Positions 16,859 through 28,268 of a DNA stretch of 64,000 bases are shown here, in pieces. The notes under the pieces are model-generated. The model saw only the letters and a list, made by a program, of their open reading frames with translations. It ran no database searches and had not been told where the DNA came from. The first letter of the stretch is position 1, and each line of letters begins with the position of its first letter. The position numbers and the translations under genes were made by a program. The stretch spans positions 124,001 to 188,000 of the forward strand of contig NZ_LT897781.1 of the NCBI RefSeq assembly GCF_900188315.1, in the 5' to 3' direction. The DNA is from Marinobacter sp. es.042. Lineage in GTDB: Bacteria > Pseudomonadota > Gammaproteobacteria > Pseudomonadales > Oleiphilaceae.

Positions 16859-18457
16859 ATGAGCATCTGCCGATCGCTCACATTGCTGCTTATCGCCCTG
16901 TTTTCCCTGTTATCGCTACCTGCAACGGCGCAGGAAGACGACCCTGGCAAGGCTCTGCTGATCAACCTGGCAGAGGCGCCGGCCAGCAAAGTGGAAGAGG
17001 CGATTAACGCCATTGTCAGCAGTGGTGATGAAAGAGCCAGGGGCTGGCTCGAAGCCTACGGAAGCAACCGCCTGAGCCGGATAAAAGACACCGGGCAGGT
17101 GGTATTGGTACTGAACAACCGGGGCAGGGACTGGGAAATCGCAGATCCGCTGACCGGAGAGAACATGGGTGAAATGTCCCGCCGTGAGCTGGACAGAGTC
17201 GCCATCAATAACCGTATACGGGGCCAGCTTGAAGGCATACTCGCCATGCTGGACCTGAATGCCAAAGACCCGGATGTGCGTGAAGCCTCCGCACAGGACA
17301 TGATGGGTAAAGTGGATGCCTCGCTGGTGGAGCCGCTGGAAGCTCAGCTGGCGAAGGAAGAAGACGCCGGCGTACGCAACCGCATTGAAGAAGCCATTGC
17401 CATTTACCGGGTAGGTGAGGGCAACCTGGAGGCCGTGGATGTGCTCGCCGGCAGCCTGCACCCCCGCGCCCGCGCAGCCCTGAACGAAGCCGTTCGAGGT
17501 GACAACGAGGCGCTGGCCGACCGTGCCGCCAAGGCCCTCGAAAGCATAGAACAGAAACTCCAACTGAACCGCGCCGCCGAGACCCTGTATTTCGGCCTCT
17601 CCCTTGGTTCGGTTCTGGTACTCGCCGCCATCGGCCTGGCCATCACCTTTGGCGTTATGGGCGTGATCAACATGGCCCACGGCGAACTGATCATGCTGGG
17701 TGCCTACACCACCTGGGGCATGCAGCAACTCTTTCCCGGCCAACCCGGGCTGGCGCTGATCCTGTCGATTCCCGCCGGGTTCATGGTTGCCGCCACCGCC
17801 GGCATCATTATTGAGCGAAGCGTCATCCAGTACCTCAAAGGCCGGCCGCTGGAAACCCTGTTGGCCACCTTCGGCATCAGCCTGATCCTGCAGCAGCTGG
17901 TGCGCACCGTGATCTCTCCTCAGAACCGTACCGTGGTAACGCCGGACTGGATGAGCGGCTCCCTGGTGATCAACGACGCGCTTTCGCTGACCCTGAACCG
18001 CCTCTACGTATTGGCCTTTGCATTGATTGTCTTCGCCGGGCTGATGCTGATCATGCGCAAGACCCGCCTGGGCCTGGAAGTGCGCGCCGTTACCCAGAAC
18101 CGGGCCATGGCCCGATCCATGGGCATCCGCGCCACCCGGGTAGACATCATGACCTTTGCCCTCGGCTCCGGCGTGGCCGGTCTGGCCGGGGTTGCGCTGT
18201 CCCAGCTCACCAACGTGGGCCCGAACCTGGGCCAGAACTACATCATCGATTCCTTCATGGTGGTGGTGTTCGGCGGCGTTGGTAACCTCTGGGGCACGCT
18301 CATTGCCGGGCTCTCCCTGGGCACCATCAACCAGCTGCTCGAACCCTGGGCCGGTGCCGTACTCGCCAAGATCATCGTGTTGGTGTTCATCATCCTGTTC
18401 ATCCAGAAACGGCCGAAGGGGCTCTTCCCCCAGAAAGGCCGGGCAGCGGAGGGTTAA
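16859..18457 (+). CDS. urtB: Urea ABC transporter permease UrtB
   Basis: 532 residues from ATG 16859 with AGGA upstream. Residues 1-25 are a signal or anchor segment. About 30-250 form the extra N-terminal periplasmic domain typical of UrtB, absent from LivH. The C-terminal 280 residues are a LivH-like permease with about eight helices (NMAHGELIMLGAYTTW, RTVISPQNR). Starts 95 bases after urtA. Confidence 0.94.
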   Translation: MSICRSLTLLLIALFSLLSLPATAQEDDPGKALLINLAEAPASKVEEAINAIVSSGDERARGWLEAYGSNRLSRIKDTGQVVLVLNNRGRDWEIADPLTGENMGEMSRRELDRVAINNRIRGQLEGILAMLDLNAKDPDVREASAQDMMGKVDASLVEPLEAQLAKEEDAGVRNRIEEAIAIYRVGEGNLEAVDVLAGSLHPRARAALNEAVRGDNEALADRAAKALESIEQKLQLNRAAETLYFGLSLGSVLVLAAIGLAITFGVMGVINMAHGELIMLGAYTTWGMQQLFPGQPGLALILSIPAGFMVAATAGIIIERSVIQYLKGRPLETLLATFGISLILQQLVRTVISPQNRTVVTPDWMSGSLVINDALSLTLNRLYVLAFALIVFAGLMLIMRKTRLGLEVRAVTQNRAMARSMGIRATRVDIMTFALGSGVAGLAGVALSQLTNVGPNLGQNYIIDSFMVVVFGGVGNLWGTLIAGLSLGTINQLLEPWAGAVLAKIIVLVFIILFIQKRPKGLFPQKGRAAEG

Positions 18458-18460
18458 GTT

Positions 18461-19585
18461 ATGTGGTTAACAAGACCCTTACAGGAACGTTCAACCCAAA
18501 TCTTTCTCGGCGTGCTGTTCTCGGCCGTGGTGCTGGTGACCTTCCTTCACCTGTTCATGCCCCAGGACAGCGCCCTGCACGTGAGCGCCTTTACCGTCAC
18601 GCTGCTTGGCAAATACCTCTGCTACGCCCTGCTGGCGGTGGCGGTGGACCTGGTATGGGGTTACCTCGGTATCCTCAGCCTGGGCCATGGCGCCTTCTTT
18701 GCCCTCGGCGGCTATGCCATGGGCATGTATCTGATGCGCCAGATTGGTGATCGCGGCGTGTATGGCGACCCGATCCTGCCGGACTTCATGGTGTTCCTGA
18801 ACTGGCAGGAGCTGCCCTGGTTCTGGCACGGGTTCGACATGGCCTGGTTTGCCTTCATCATGGTGCTGCTGGCCCCGGGCCTGCTGGCGCTGGTGTTCGG
18901 CTTCCTGGCGTTCCGCTCACGAGTAACCGGGGTATACCTCTCCATCATCACCCAGGCGCTTACCTTCGCGCTGATGCTGGCCTTCTTCCGAAACGAGATG
19001 GGCTTTGGCGGCAACAACGGCCTCACTGACTTCAAAGACATTCTCGGCTTTAACCTGCGTACCGACGCCACTCGCCTCGGGCTGTTCATTGCCACCGGTA
19101 TCGCCCTGGCCATTGGCTACGTGATTTGCCGGGGCATTGTGACCAGCAAGCTGGGCCGGGTGAGTGTGGCCTGCCGGGATGCCGAAGCCCGAACCCGCTT
19201 CCTGGGTTACCGGGTGGAGCGGGTGCAGCTGTTCGTGTTCGTGGTCTCCGCCATGCTGGCGGGTGTGGCCGGCGCTCTGTATGTGCCTCAAGTAGGCATC
19301 ATCAACCCCAGCGAATTCTCGCCGCTGTTCTCCATCGAGATCGTGGTGTGGGTGGCCCTGGGTGGCCGGGCAACCCTCTACGGCGCGGTGATCGGGGCCA
19401 TTCTGGTGAACTACGCCAAAACCGTGTTTACCGGCATCATGCCGGACGCCTGGCTGTTCGCCCTTGGCGGCCTGTTCGTGCTGGTAACCGTGTTCCTGCC
19501 CAAGGGCATTGCCGGGCTGCTGCAGAAGCGCCGGAAAGCCAGGGAAGATGACGATACCCCCACCGCGCAGGAGGCGACTGTATGA
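18461..19585 (+). CDS. urtC: Urea ABC transporter permease UrtC
   Basis: 374 residues, LivM-type permease with about ten hydrophobic segments. The family loop GYLGILSLGHGAFFALGGYAMGM and the FRNEMGFGGNNGLTDFK segment are clear. It starts 3 bases after the urtB stop and overlaps urtD by 4 bases. Pairs with UrtB to form the membrane channel. Confidence 0.94.
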   Translation: MWLTRPLQERSTQIFLGVLFSAVVLVTFLHLFMPQDSALHVSAFTVTLLGKYLCYALLAVAVDLVWGYLGILSLGHGAFFALGGYAMGMYLMRQIGDRGVYGDPILPDFMVFLNWQELPWFWHGFDMAWFAFIMVLLAPGLLALVFGFLAFRSRVTGVYLSIITQALTFALMLAFFRNEMGFGGNNGLTDFKDILGFNLRTDATRLGLFIATGIALAIGYVICRGIVTSKLGRVSVACRDAEARTRFLGYRVERVQLFVFVVSAMLAGVAGALYVPQVGIINPSEFSPLFSIEIVVWVALGGRATLYGAVIGAILVNYAKTVFTGIMPDAWLFALGGLFVLVTVFLPKGIAGLLQKRRKAREDDDTPTAQEATV

Positions 19586-20406
19586 GCTTTTTTCAGGAGC
19601 TGACTGACCGCGAGCATGTGTTCGAGTTTCTGACCCAGGTGCAGTCCCCGGTGGACGTGCGCCACGGGCCGATCCTGTACCTGGAAGACGTGAACGTGAG
19701 CTTTGACGGCTTCAAGGCCATCAACAACCTCAACCTCACCATCGACGATGGCGAGCTGCGCTGCATCATCGGCCCTAACGGCGCGGGTAAAACCACCATG
19801 ATGGACATCATCACCGGTAAAACCCGGCCCGACACCGGCTCGGTGTGGTTTGGCAGCCGCCACAACCTGCTCACCATGAACGAGCCGGACATCGCCAGCC
19901 TGGGCATCGGCCGCAAGTTCCAGAAACCCACGGTGTTTGAAGCGCTCACCGTGTTCGAAAACCTGGAGCTGGCCATGGCGACGGACAAGCGGGTGTTCCC
20001 CACGCTCACCGCCATCATGAAAGCCGAATACCGCGACCGCATCGACGAAGTATTGGAGATGATCGGCCTGGAATCCCTGCGCGACCGCCTTGCCGGCATC
20101 CTCTCCCACGGCCAGAAACAGTGGCTGGAAATCGGCATGTTGCTGATGCAGAAACCCCGGCTGTTGCTGGTGGACGAACCGGTGGCGGGCATGACCGAGC
20201 AGGAAATGGAACGCACCGCCGAACTGCTCACCAGCCTCGCCGGCAAACAGTCGGTGGTGGTGGTGGAGCACGATATGGGCTTCGTGCGCTCCATCGCCCG
20301 CAAGGTGACCGTTCTGCACCAGGGCAGCGTGCTGGCCGAAGGCTCCATGGACCAGGTCTCCAACGATCCGGAAGTGATCAAGGTGTATCTCGGGGAGGAG
20401 GCGTGA
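19582..20406 (+). CDS. urtD: Urea ABC transporter ATPase UrtD
   Basis: 274 residues, LivG-type ATPase. Walker A is GPNGAGKTT, the signature is the UrtD variant LSHGQKQWLEIGM, and Walker B is LLLVDEPVAGM. A 30-residue N-terminal extension precedes the ABC core, as in other UrtD proteins. The stop overlaps the urtE start (TGATG). Confidence 0.95.
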   Translation: MSFFQELTDREHVFEFLTQVQSPVDVRHGPILYLEDVNVSFDGFKAINNLNLTIDDGELRCIIGPNGAGKTTMMDIITGKTRPDTGSVWFGSRHNLLTMNEPDIASLGIGRKFQKPTVFEALTVFENLELAMATDKRVFPTLTAIMKAEYRDRIDEVLEMIGLESLRDRLAGILSHGQKQWLEIGMLLMQKPRLLLVDEPVAGMTEQEMERTAELLTSLAGKQSVVVVEHDMGFVRSIARKVTVLHQGSVLAEGSMDQVSNDPEVIKVYLGEEA

Positions 20407-21104
20407 TGCTGAAGATTGAAAAGCTCAACCAGTTCTATGGCGAAAGCCACACCCTCTGGGATCTGGACCTGGATGTGCCCCAGGGCCAGTGCACCTGCGT
20501 GATGGGCCGCAACGGCGTGGGCAAGACCACCCTGATGAAATGCATCATGGGTGAGGAAACCACCAAAAGCGGCAGCATCGAATTCGCCGGCGACGTGGAA
20601 CTCACCAAAAAGAAAGTGGAAGACCGCTCCCGCCTCGGCATTGGCTACGTGCCCCAGGGCCGGCAGATCTTTCCGCTGCTGACCGTGGAAGAAAACCTGC
20701 GCACCGGCCTGGCCGTGCGCAAGGACGGCAGCAAGAAAATCCCCGAGCGGGTGTACGAACTGTTCCCGGTGCTGAAGGAAATGCGCCACCGCCGCGGCGG
20801 TGACCTCTCCGGCGGCCAGCAGCAGCAACTGGCCATCGGCCGCGCCCTGGTGATCGAGCCGCGCCTGCTTATCCTCGACGAACCGGGTGAGGGCATCCAG
20901 CCCAACATCGTGGCCCAGATTGGCGAGGTAATCCGCAAGCTCATCGAGGAAGACGGCCTGACCGTGTTGCTGGTGGAACAGAAGCTTCCGTTCGCCCGCA
21001 AGTATGCCGACCGGTTTGCCATCCTCGACCGGGGTCGCCGGGTGGCGGAAGACGAGATTGCCGGCCTGACCGATGAACTCATCAAGAAGCACCTGACGGT
21101 ATGA
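20406..21104 (+). CDS. urtE: Urea ABC transporter ATPase UrtE
   Basis: 232 residues, LivF-type ATPase: Walker A GRNGVGKTT, signature LSGGQQQQLAIGRAL, Walker B LLILDEPGEGIQP. Works as a heterodimer with UrtD. It overlaps ureD by 4 bases, joining transport to urease in one operon. Confidence 0.95.
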   Translation: MLKIEKLNQFYGESHTLWDLDLDVPQGQCTCVMGRNGVGKTTLMKCIMGEETTKSGSIEFAGDVELTKKKVEDRSRLGIGYVPQGRQIFPLLTVEENLRTGLAVRKDGSKKIPERVYELFPVLKEMRHRRGGDLSGGQQQQLAIGRALVIEPRLLILDEPGEGIQPNIVAQIGEVIRKLIEEDGLTVLLVEQKLPFARKYADRFAILDRGRRVAEDEIAGLTDELIKKHLTV

Positions 21105-21997
21105 CGGTTTTTGAACGCATCGAACCCGCCCACGACTCCGGCCACCGTTTCGACGCTGGTCGGCACTGGGCCGCGTCCATTGCCCTGGGCTTCGACGCCC
21201 GGCCGGATGGCAGCAACACCGCCACCCGGATGACCCACGTGCGCCATAAAGGCCCGTTGCGGGTGCAACGTCCCTTCTATCCGGAAGGCCGCCATGGCTG
21301 CTGCCACGTGTACCTGCTGCATCCGCCGGGCGGATTGGTGAGTGGCGATGCTCTCAGTATCGAGGCTCGGGTAGGTAAAGACTCACACACCCTGCTGACC
21401 ACGCCAGCGGCGGCCAAGCTCTACAAGGCCGACAGCCACGGCGTGGCCTGGGCCCAGCACACCCGGCTGAAGGTGGAGCAGGGCGGCATTCTCGAATACC
21501 TGCCCCAGGAAACCCTGGCGTTTGATGGCTCCCGGGGCGAACAGAGCACCACCATCGAACTGGAAGCCGGCGCCCGATGCATCGGCTGGGAAATCCTCGC
21601 CCTCGGCCGCCCGGCCAGCAATCTGCCGTTTGTCTCGGGCCACCTGGAGCAGAAATTCCGCCTGCTGATGGACGGCCGCCCCCTGTGGCTGGAACGCCAG
21701 CTTATGGAACCGGACCACGCCAGGTTCAAAGGCCACTGGGGCCAGGGCGGCGCCACCGTACAGGCAACCCTCTGGGTGGTTGGCCTGGACGACGAAGCCG
21801 CCGCCATTGAGCAACTCAGGGAAACCTTGCCGGAAAGCCACCGCTGGGCGGTGACCCGCCGAAGGGGTGTGGTGCTGCTGCGCTACCTGGGGCAGGAACG
21901 AAACGAAGCCTGGGCGCTGTGCCAGCAAGCCTGGGAACTGATCAGACCAAGACTCACCGGCCAGCCTGCCAGCGTTCCCCGAATCTGGCTGACCTGA
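21101..21997 (+). CDS. ureD: Urease accessory protein UreD
   Basis: 298 residues. Scaffold of the urease activation complex, which binds apo-urease and, with UreF and UreG, guides nickel insertion. Family motifs include [23 protein letters not shown] and [11 protein letters not shown]. The 4-base overlap with urtE and short gap to ureA place it inside the operon. Confidence 0.94.
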   Translation: MTVFERIEPAHDSGHRFDAGRHWAASIALGFDARPDGSNTATRMTHVRHKGPLRVQRPFYPEGRHGCCHVYLLHPPGGLVSGDALSIEARVGKDSHTLLTTPAAAKLYKADSHGVAWAQHTRLKVEQGGILEYLPQETLAFDGSRGEQSTTIELEAGARCIGWEILALGRPASNLPFVSGHLEQKFRLLMDGRPLWLERQLMEPDHARFKGHWGQGGATVQATLWVVGLDDEAAAIEQLRETLPESHRWAVTRRRGVVLLRYLGQERNEAWALCQQAWELIRPRLTGQPASVPRIWLT

Positions 21998-22038
21998 ATA
22001 ACAAGCAGAATGCGACGCGATCAACGGAGCAAACAACG

Positions 22039-22341
22039 ATGGAATTAACGCCAAGAGACAAAGACAAACTGCTGCTGTTCACCGCAGCCCTGCTGGCCGA
22101 GCGCCGCAAAGCCAAAGGCCTGAAGCTCAACTACCCGGAAGCCGTGGCCCTGATCAGCGCCGAAATCATGGAAGGCGCTCGCGAGGGCCGTACCGTGGCG
22201 GAGCTGATGACCGCCGGCACCGAAGTCCTCACCCGTGATGACGTGATGGACGGCATCGCCGAAATGGTCGACGAAGTGCAGGTGGAAGCCACCTTCCCCG
22301 ATGGCACCAAGCTCGTCACTGTCCACAACCCGATTGTCTAA
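22039..22341 (+). CDS. ureA: Urease gamma subunit
   Basis: 100 residues from ATG 22039 with CGGAG upstream. Length and motifs ([27 protein letters not shown] end) match UreA exactly. Forms the (UreABC)3 hydrolase that splits urea to ammonia and carbamate. Confidence 0.97.
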   Translation: MELTPRDKDKLLLFTAALLAERRKAKGLKLNYPEAVALISAEIMEGAREGRTVAELMTAGTEVLTRDDVMDGIAEMVDEVQVEATFPDGTKLVTVHNPIV

Positions 22342-22353
22342 GGAGCAGACGCC

Positions 22354-22667
22354 ATGATTCCAGGTGAATACCAGCTCAAAGACGGCGACATCGAACTCTG
22401 TGAAGGCCGTGAGCGCATCCAGATAGAGGTGGCCAATACCGGCGACCGCCCGATCCAGATCGGCTCTCACTACCACTTTGCCGAAGCCAACCCGGCGCTA
22501 GATTTCGACCGCGCCAAGGCCCGTGGCTACCGCCTGGATGTGGCGGCCGGCACAGCCATCCGCTTCGAACCCGGGCAGAGCCGCGAAGTAACGCTGATCC
22601 CGTTCGCGGGCGGCCGTGAAATCTACGGTTTCCGGCAGGAAGTCATGGGCAAACTGGAGGGCCAGAA

Positions 22668-22671
<4 letters not shown>
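22354..22671 (+). CDS. ureB: Urease beta subunit
   Basis: 105 residues with a GGAGC site upstream. The UreB core is clear ([42 protein letters not shown]). Its stop overlaps the ureC start by 4 bases, as usual for separate beta and alpha subunits. Confidence 0.97.
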
Positions 22672-24371
<1,700 letters not shown>

Positions 24372-24419
24372 TCAATACAGCTCAAGGCTGTTCTGAGCCG
24401 GGGATAAGAGGACATTGTT

Positions 24420-24962
24420 ATGTTGGAACTGATTGAACGCATCGGTGACGTGAAATCCACCGGCATCGATACCAGCGAGATTCTGGACAACCTGATCCTG
24501 CCTTACGAGCTGCGTATCCGTGGCCGGCTGCGCGCCACCACCGAAACCAACGTGGACGTAGGCCTGTTCCTGGATCGCGGCCCGGTTCTGAGGGACGGCG
24601 ATCTGCTGCAGGCCAGAACCGGCGAGATCGTACGCATTCGCGCCGCCGAAGAGCAGGTAGTGACGGCGCGCATCAAGTCCGGCCAGCCGCTGGCCCGCCT
24701 GTGCTATCACCTGGGCAACCGCCACGTAACGCTGGCCATTGGTGAAGACGAGCAGGGCAGCTTCGTGCGCTTCCCGCCGGATCACGTGCTGGAAGAGCTG
24801 GCTGAACGCCTGGGCGCCACCGTGGTACACCACACCGCCCCGTTTGATCCCGAGCCCGGCGCCTACTCCCAGGCTGGCCATTCTCATGGGCACGGCCACG
24901 GCCATTCACACGATCACGACCACGGGCACAGCCATGGCCACAGTCATAAACACACCCACTGA
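24420..24962 (+). CDS. ureE: Urease accessory protein UreE, histidine-rich tail
   Basis: 180 residues. Nickel metallochaperone that delivers Ni to the UreDFG complex. The core has the family features (RIRGRLRATTETNVDVGLFLDRG split over the N domain, CYHLGNRHV in the metal domain). The last 30 residues are mostly alternating His-Gly, His-Ser and His-Asp, which can bind several nickel ions. The tail's coding region overlaps the ureF start by 29 bases in another frame. Confidence 0.95.
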   Translation: MLELIERIGDVKSTGIDTSEILDNLILPYELRIRGRLRATTETNVDVGLFLDRGPVLRDGDLLQARTGEIVRIRAAEEQVVTARIKSGQPLARLCYHLGNRHVTLAIGEDEQGSFVRFPPDHVLEELAERLGATVVHHTAPFDPEPGAYSQAGHSHGHGHGHSHDHDHGHSHGHSHKHTH

Positions 24963-25647
24963 GGCCGCCACCCCGCAGGTGGACGACCTGGCATTGCTGG
25001 GCCTGATGCAACTGGTCAGCCCCGCACTGCCCATCGGCGCCTTCGCCTGGTCCCAGGGCCTGGAAAGCGCCTTTGAACTGGGCTGGGTGAATAACGAAGC
25101 CGAACTGGCCCAGTGGATTGAAGGCGTGTTGGAAGACGGCCTCAGCCGCTGCGAACTGCCCCTGCTGGTGCGCTTGCAGACCGCCTGGGCCGAAGGCGAT
25201 GCCATTACGCTGGCAAAGTGGAACGACTGGCTGCACGCCACCCGGGAAACCGCCGAACTGAGCGACGAAGACACCCGCCTTGGCGGCGCCCTCGTCACGC
25301 TATTGCGCAACCTGGAGCTGCTGCCCGAGCCACACCTGATTCCGGAAGAGCCCGGCTACATCACCATGTTCGCCTGGGCCGCCCACAAACGCTTTGTGCC
25401 CGTGCGCCAGACGCTGCTCGGCTTTGCTTGGGCCTGGCTGGAAAACCAGCTTGCGGTGGCCTGCAAGGCTTTGCCCCTCGGCCATACCGCCGCACAGCGC
25501 ATTATCGAACGTCTGCGGCCGCAACTCGCTGTGGCGGTGGACACGGCCCTGGAACGAAACGATCACGAACTCGGGCCCATCCTGCCGGGACTGGCGCTCG
25601 GAAGTGCCCTGCACGAAACACAGTATTCACGGCTTTTCAGAAGCTGA
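24934..25647 (+). CDS. ureF: Urease accessory protein UreF
   Basis: 237 residues from ATG 24934, inside the ureE tail; earlier in-frame starts give an unlike N terminus. All-helical UreF family: LLQLVSPALPIGAFAWSQGLE-type start, GYITMFAWAAH middle, SRLFRS end. Acts with UreD as the GTPase-modulating part of the nickel insertion complex. Confidence 0.93.
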   Translation: MATVINTPTEAATPQVDDLALLGLMQLVSPALPIGAFAWSQGLESAFELGWVNNEAELAQWIEGVLEDGLSRCELPLLVRLQTAWAEGDAITLAKWNDWLHATRETAELSDEDTRLGGALVTLLRNLELLPEPHLIPEEPGYITMFAWAAHKRFVPVRQTLLGFAWAWLENQLAVACKALPLGHTAAQRIIERLRPQLAVAVDTALERNDHELGPILPGLALGSALHETQYSRLFRS

Positions 25648-25669
25648 ATAACAATTGAGGAGATCTGCC

Positions 25670-26308
25670 ATGACACATTGTCTGAGAGTTGGAGTGGGTG
25701 GCCCGGTTGGTTCCGGCAAAACCGCCCTGTTGCGCCAGTTGTGCAAAGCCCTGCGGGACCACTACGACATCGCCGTGGTGACCAACGACATCTACACGCG
25801 GGAAGACGCCGACTTCCTCCTGCGCCACGAAGCCCTGGCCGCAGACCGCATCCTCGGCGTGGAAACCGGCGGCTGCCCGCACACCGCCATTCGTGAGGAC
25901 GCCTCCATGAACCTGGCGGCCATCGACGACCTGCAAAACCGCCACCCGAACCTGGAACTGGTACTGGTGGAATCCGGCGGTGACAACCTATCCGCCACCT
26001 TCAGCCCGGAACTGAGCGACCTCACCCTGTACGTGATCGACGTCTCCGCCGGCGACAAGATCCCCCGCAAAGGCGGCCCCGGCATCACCAAATCCGACCT
26101 GCTGATCATCAACAAGATCGACATCGCCGAACAGGTGCACGCCTCCCTGGATGTGATGGAGCGGGACAGCAAGAAAATGCGCGGCGAACGCCCCTTCGTG
26201 TTCACCAACCTGTACGACGGGGTAGGGCTGGAGACGATTATCAGCTTCATTCTGGAGCGCGGCATGTTGCCGGAGCGCCGGCCTGAAAAGCTTGCTGAGA
26301 CCGCTTAA
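25670..26308 (+). CDS. ureG: Urease accessory GTPase UreG
   Basis: 212 residues from ATG 25670 with GAGGAG upstream. SIMIBI GTPase with P-loop [11 protein letters not shown], the CPH nickel motif in [12 protein letters not shown], and the NKID base-recognition motif. Powers nickel transfer to urease. Last recognised ure gene. Confidence 0.97.
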   Translation: MTHCLRVGVGGPVGSGKTALLRQLCKALRDHYDIAVVTNDIYTREDADFLLRHEALAADRILGVETGGCPHTAIREDASMNLAAIDDLQNRHPNLELVLVESGGDNLSATFSPELSDLTLYVIDVSAGDKIPRKGGPGITKSDLLIINKIDIAEQVHASLDVMERDSKKMRGERPFVFTNLYDGVGLETIISFILERGMLPERRPEKLAETA

Positions 26309-26352
26309 AGACACCGGATTTTGAGATTTAAACGAACGACGGAGAGACAACC

Positions 26353-26538
26353 ATGAAACTGACTAACCGAATGACTCTGACTGCCTGCCTGCTTCTGATC
26401 TCTGGCGTTGCCTTTGGCCATTCCGGCCACGAAGCCCTTGGCGATGGTGTGCATTTTGAATACTTCCTGGCGGCCGGTGCGGCTGTGGCTATTGGCATCT
26501 ATGCGCTGATGCGGCACAAGCGGGACCGGCAAGACTAA
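26353..26538 (+). CDS. Small membrane peptide at the end of the urease operon
   Basis: 61 residues. Residues 1-22 form a signal peptide (VAFG-HS), followed by HSGHEALGDGVHFEYF and one membrane helix with a basic tail. The His-rich start of the mature part resembles the N terminus of HupE/UreJ nickel permeases, but the rest of such a protein is missing. It lies 44 bases after ureG with a GGAGAG site and before a strong terminator. A nickel-binding role is a guess. Confidence 0.65.
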   Translation: MKLTNRMTLTACLLLISGVAFGHSGHEALGDGVHFEYFLAAGAAVAIGIYALMRHKRDRQD

Positions 26539-26604
26539 CGCTCACATTGGCGGCGCCCAAGCAACTCAGTATTGGGTCGGCCGAACAAAAAGTAACAATA
26601 AAAC

Positions 26605-26637
26605 AAAAAGCTGCGAGGCGTTGCCTCGCAGCTTTTT
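26605..26637 (+). terminator. Strong terminator of the urt-ure operon
   Basis: A 15-bp perfect stem (AAAAAGCTGCGAGGC with GCCTCGCAGCTTTTT), GTT loop and T-run. It closes the 11-kb urea operon and separates it from the AT-rich island that follows. The A-run on the left could also make it work in reverse. Confidence 0.93.
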
Positions 26638-26909
26638 TTGCATCGTGTTTGATTTACTTTTCTATGTGGAGAAGACATGGAGAGCTGAGGTAGGCTAGGG
26701 TAAGTTGTATTTCAGTCGGCGAGGGACGCATTTACTATCAGAAAGCACTACTAATCGACGCCAAAAAAGGTCTAGGTTCTTTCAGACTCAGGCTCCTCGA
26801 GCGCCTTGTATTTTTGAAGACGGGAGTTTGCCCTCGTTTGCCTGCCTTTTGGGTGATTATAGTTTTATAGGAAACTTCGATTAAAAATTAAACTATAGGG
26901 TTTTTTTAA

Positions 26910-28268
26910 ATGGAACTTCATGGTGTTTTACCTAGTATAGAGTCTTTAAAGATATTCAATCTTCATGGGGAGAGAGATATTACCCTTACAATGACTGAGG
27001 GTGTAAAAATATTAGTTGGTGATAATGGGTCTGGTAAGACGACAGTTCTTCACTGTCTTTATTCACTATTGTCAATGAATTTCCACAAGCTTTCTAAAAT
27101 CGAATTCGATTCCATTGAGCTTAGGTTTTCCTCTGGTGATTCTTTAACAATTGATAGTGAAGAAGTCTCCTCTGGATCATATTTGGAAGTGGTCGATCAC
27201 CCCGCGATTGACGATTTTACAAGTGTTATCAGTCCCGACGATCTAGTTAGTTTGTTGAAGCTGTCGGATACTGAGTCTTATATTAGAGTAAGTAGGCATC
27301 CCGCATTTTTACGTCTAACTCGAAAATCACATCATAGTTCTAGAGATATTTATCACCGGCTCCGTCATGTTGTCCGTCGTAGTCGTCCGTCACTAAATGC
27401 CGGTTTGGATAAGCTGGACGAAAAAAAAGAGTTAATTAAGAAAAACTTTCCTTTTCCTGTATATTATCTGCCAACTTATCGTCGTGTCGAAGAAGATCTT
27501 AAAAATCTTGGATATTTTGATGAGGATTTTGAGAGTAAAGAGCAGTTGATTCAATTCGGTATGAGTGATGTAAAACATCGATTTGACAGGATAAGAAATG
27601 AACTGAGGGAGTCCGCTGTTAGTCTTTACACGAATCTAAACGGAAAAATGCTTACTCAGTTAACTACAGACTTTCAAGCTACAGAGGAGCAGTTTTCTAA
27701 GATATTTAATACTGAAGCGCTTAGGATCGTATTGGCGCGAGTAGGCGATAGCATATCTTCGGAAGTGAAGGATCGAATTCTACTTCTTATTGAAAATAAA
27801 GCTATAAAGCAAGAGCGTTATCATCCGCTTGTTTTTGTTTTGAGTAATTTGATTGATGTGTACGACGAGCAAAAAGAGATGGATGACTCTATAAAAGAGT
27901 TTGTAAAGGTAGCTAACAGTTATCTTGTTGACAAAAAGTTTTTATATGACGAGAATAAGGTAGAAATCAAAATAATAAATAAACGAAACGATAGCTCTGT
28001 GGGGCTTGAAAAGTTATCGTCTGGTGAGAAGCAATTGGTCTCTATTTTCTCCAAATTGTATTTGGAGCAATCTGAAAAATATGCGGTCATATTTGATGAG
28101 CCAGAGTTGTCACTTTCTATCGAGTGGCAGGAAACACTTCTTACCGATATTCTGAAATCCAATAAGTGTTCATTTTTATTGGCAGCCACTCACTCTCCAT
28201 TTGTTTTCGATAATGAGTTAGATGATTTGACCGGCAGCTTGAAGATCGAATACAAGGAAGGTGAGTGA
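26910..28268 (+). CDS. ariA: AriA-like AAA ATPase (PARIS anti-phage system)
   Basis: 452 residues. ABC/OLD-type ATPase: Walker A GDNGSGKTT (37-45), signature LSSGEKQ (369-375), Walker B VIFDEPEL (393-400), then the H-loop THSPF. A coiled region lies between, including the YYLPTYRR segment seen in DUF4435-linked ATPases. In PARIS, AriA forms the sensor assembly that holds the AriB toxin until a phage anti-restriction protein is detected. Size, order and partner fit. The coding region is strikingly AT-rich against its G+C-rich surroundings, a sign of transfer. No clear ribosome site is seen. Confidence 0.78.
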   Translation: MELHGVLPSIESLKIFNLHGERDITLTMTEGVKILVGDNGSGKTTVLHCLYSLLSMNFHKLSKIEFDSIELRFSSGDSLTIDSEEVSSGSYLEVVDHPAIDDFTSVISPDDLVSLLKLSDTESYIRVSRHPAFLRLTRKSHHSSRDIYHRLRHVVRRSRPSLNAGLDKLDEKKELIKKNFPFPVYYLPTYRRVEEDLKNLGYFDEDFESKEQLIQFGMSDVKHRFDRIRNELRESAVSLYTNLNGKMLTQLTTDFQATEEQFSKIFNTEALRIVLARVGDSISSEVKDRILLLIENKAIKQERYHPLVFVLSNLIDVYDEQKEMDDSIKEFVKVANSYLVDKKFLYDENKVEIKIINKRNDSSVGLEKLSSGEKQLVSIFSKLYLEQSEKYAVIFDEPELSLSIEWQETLLTDILKSNKCSFLLAATHSPFVFDNELDDLTGSLKIEYKEGE

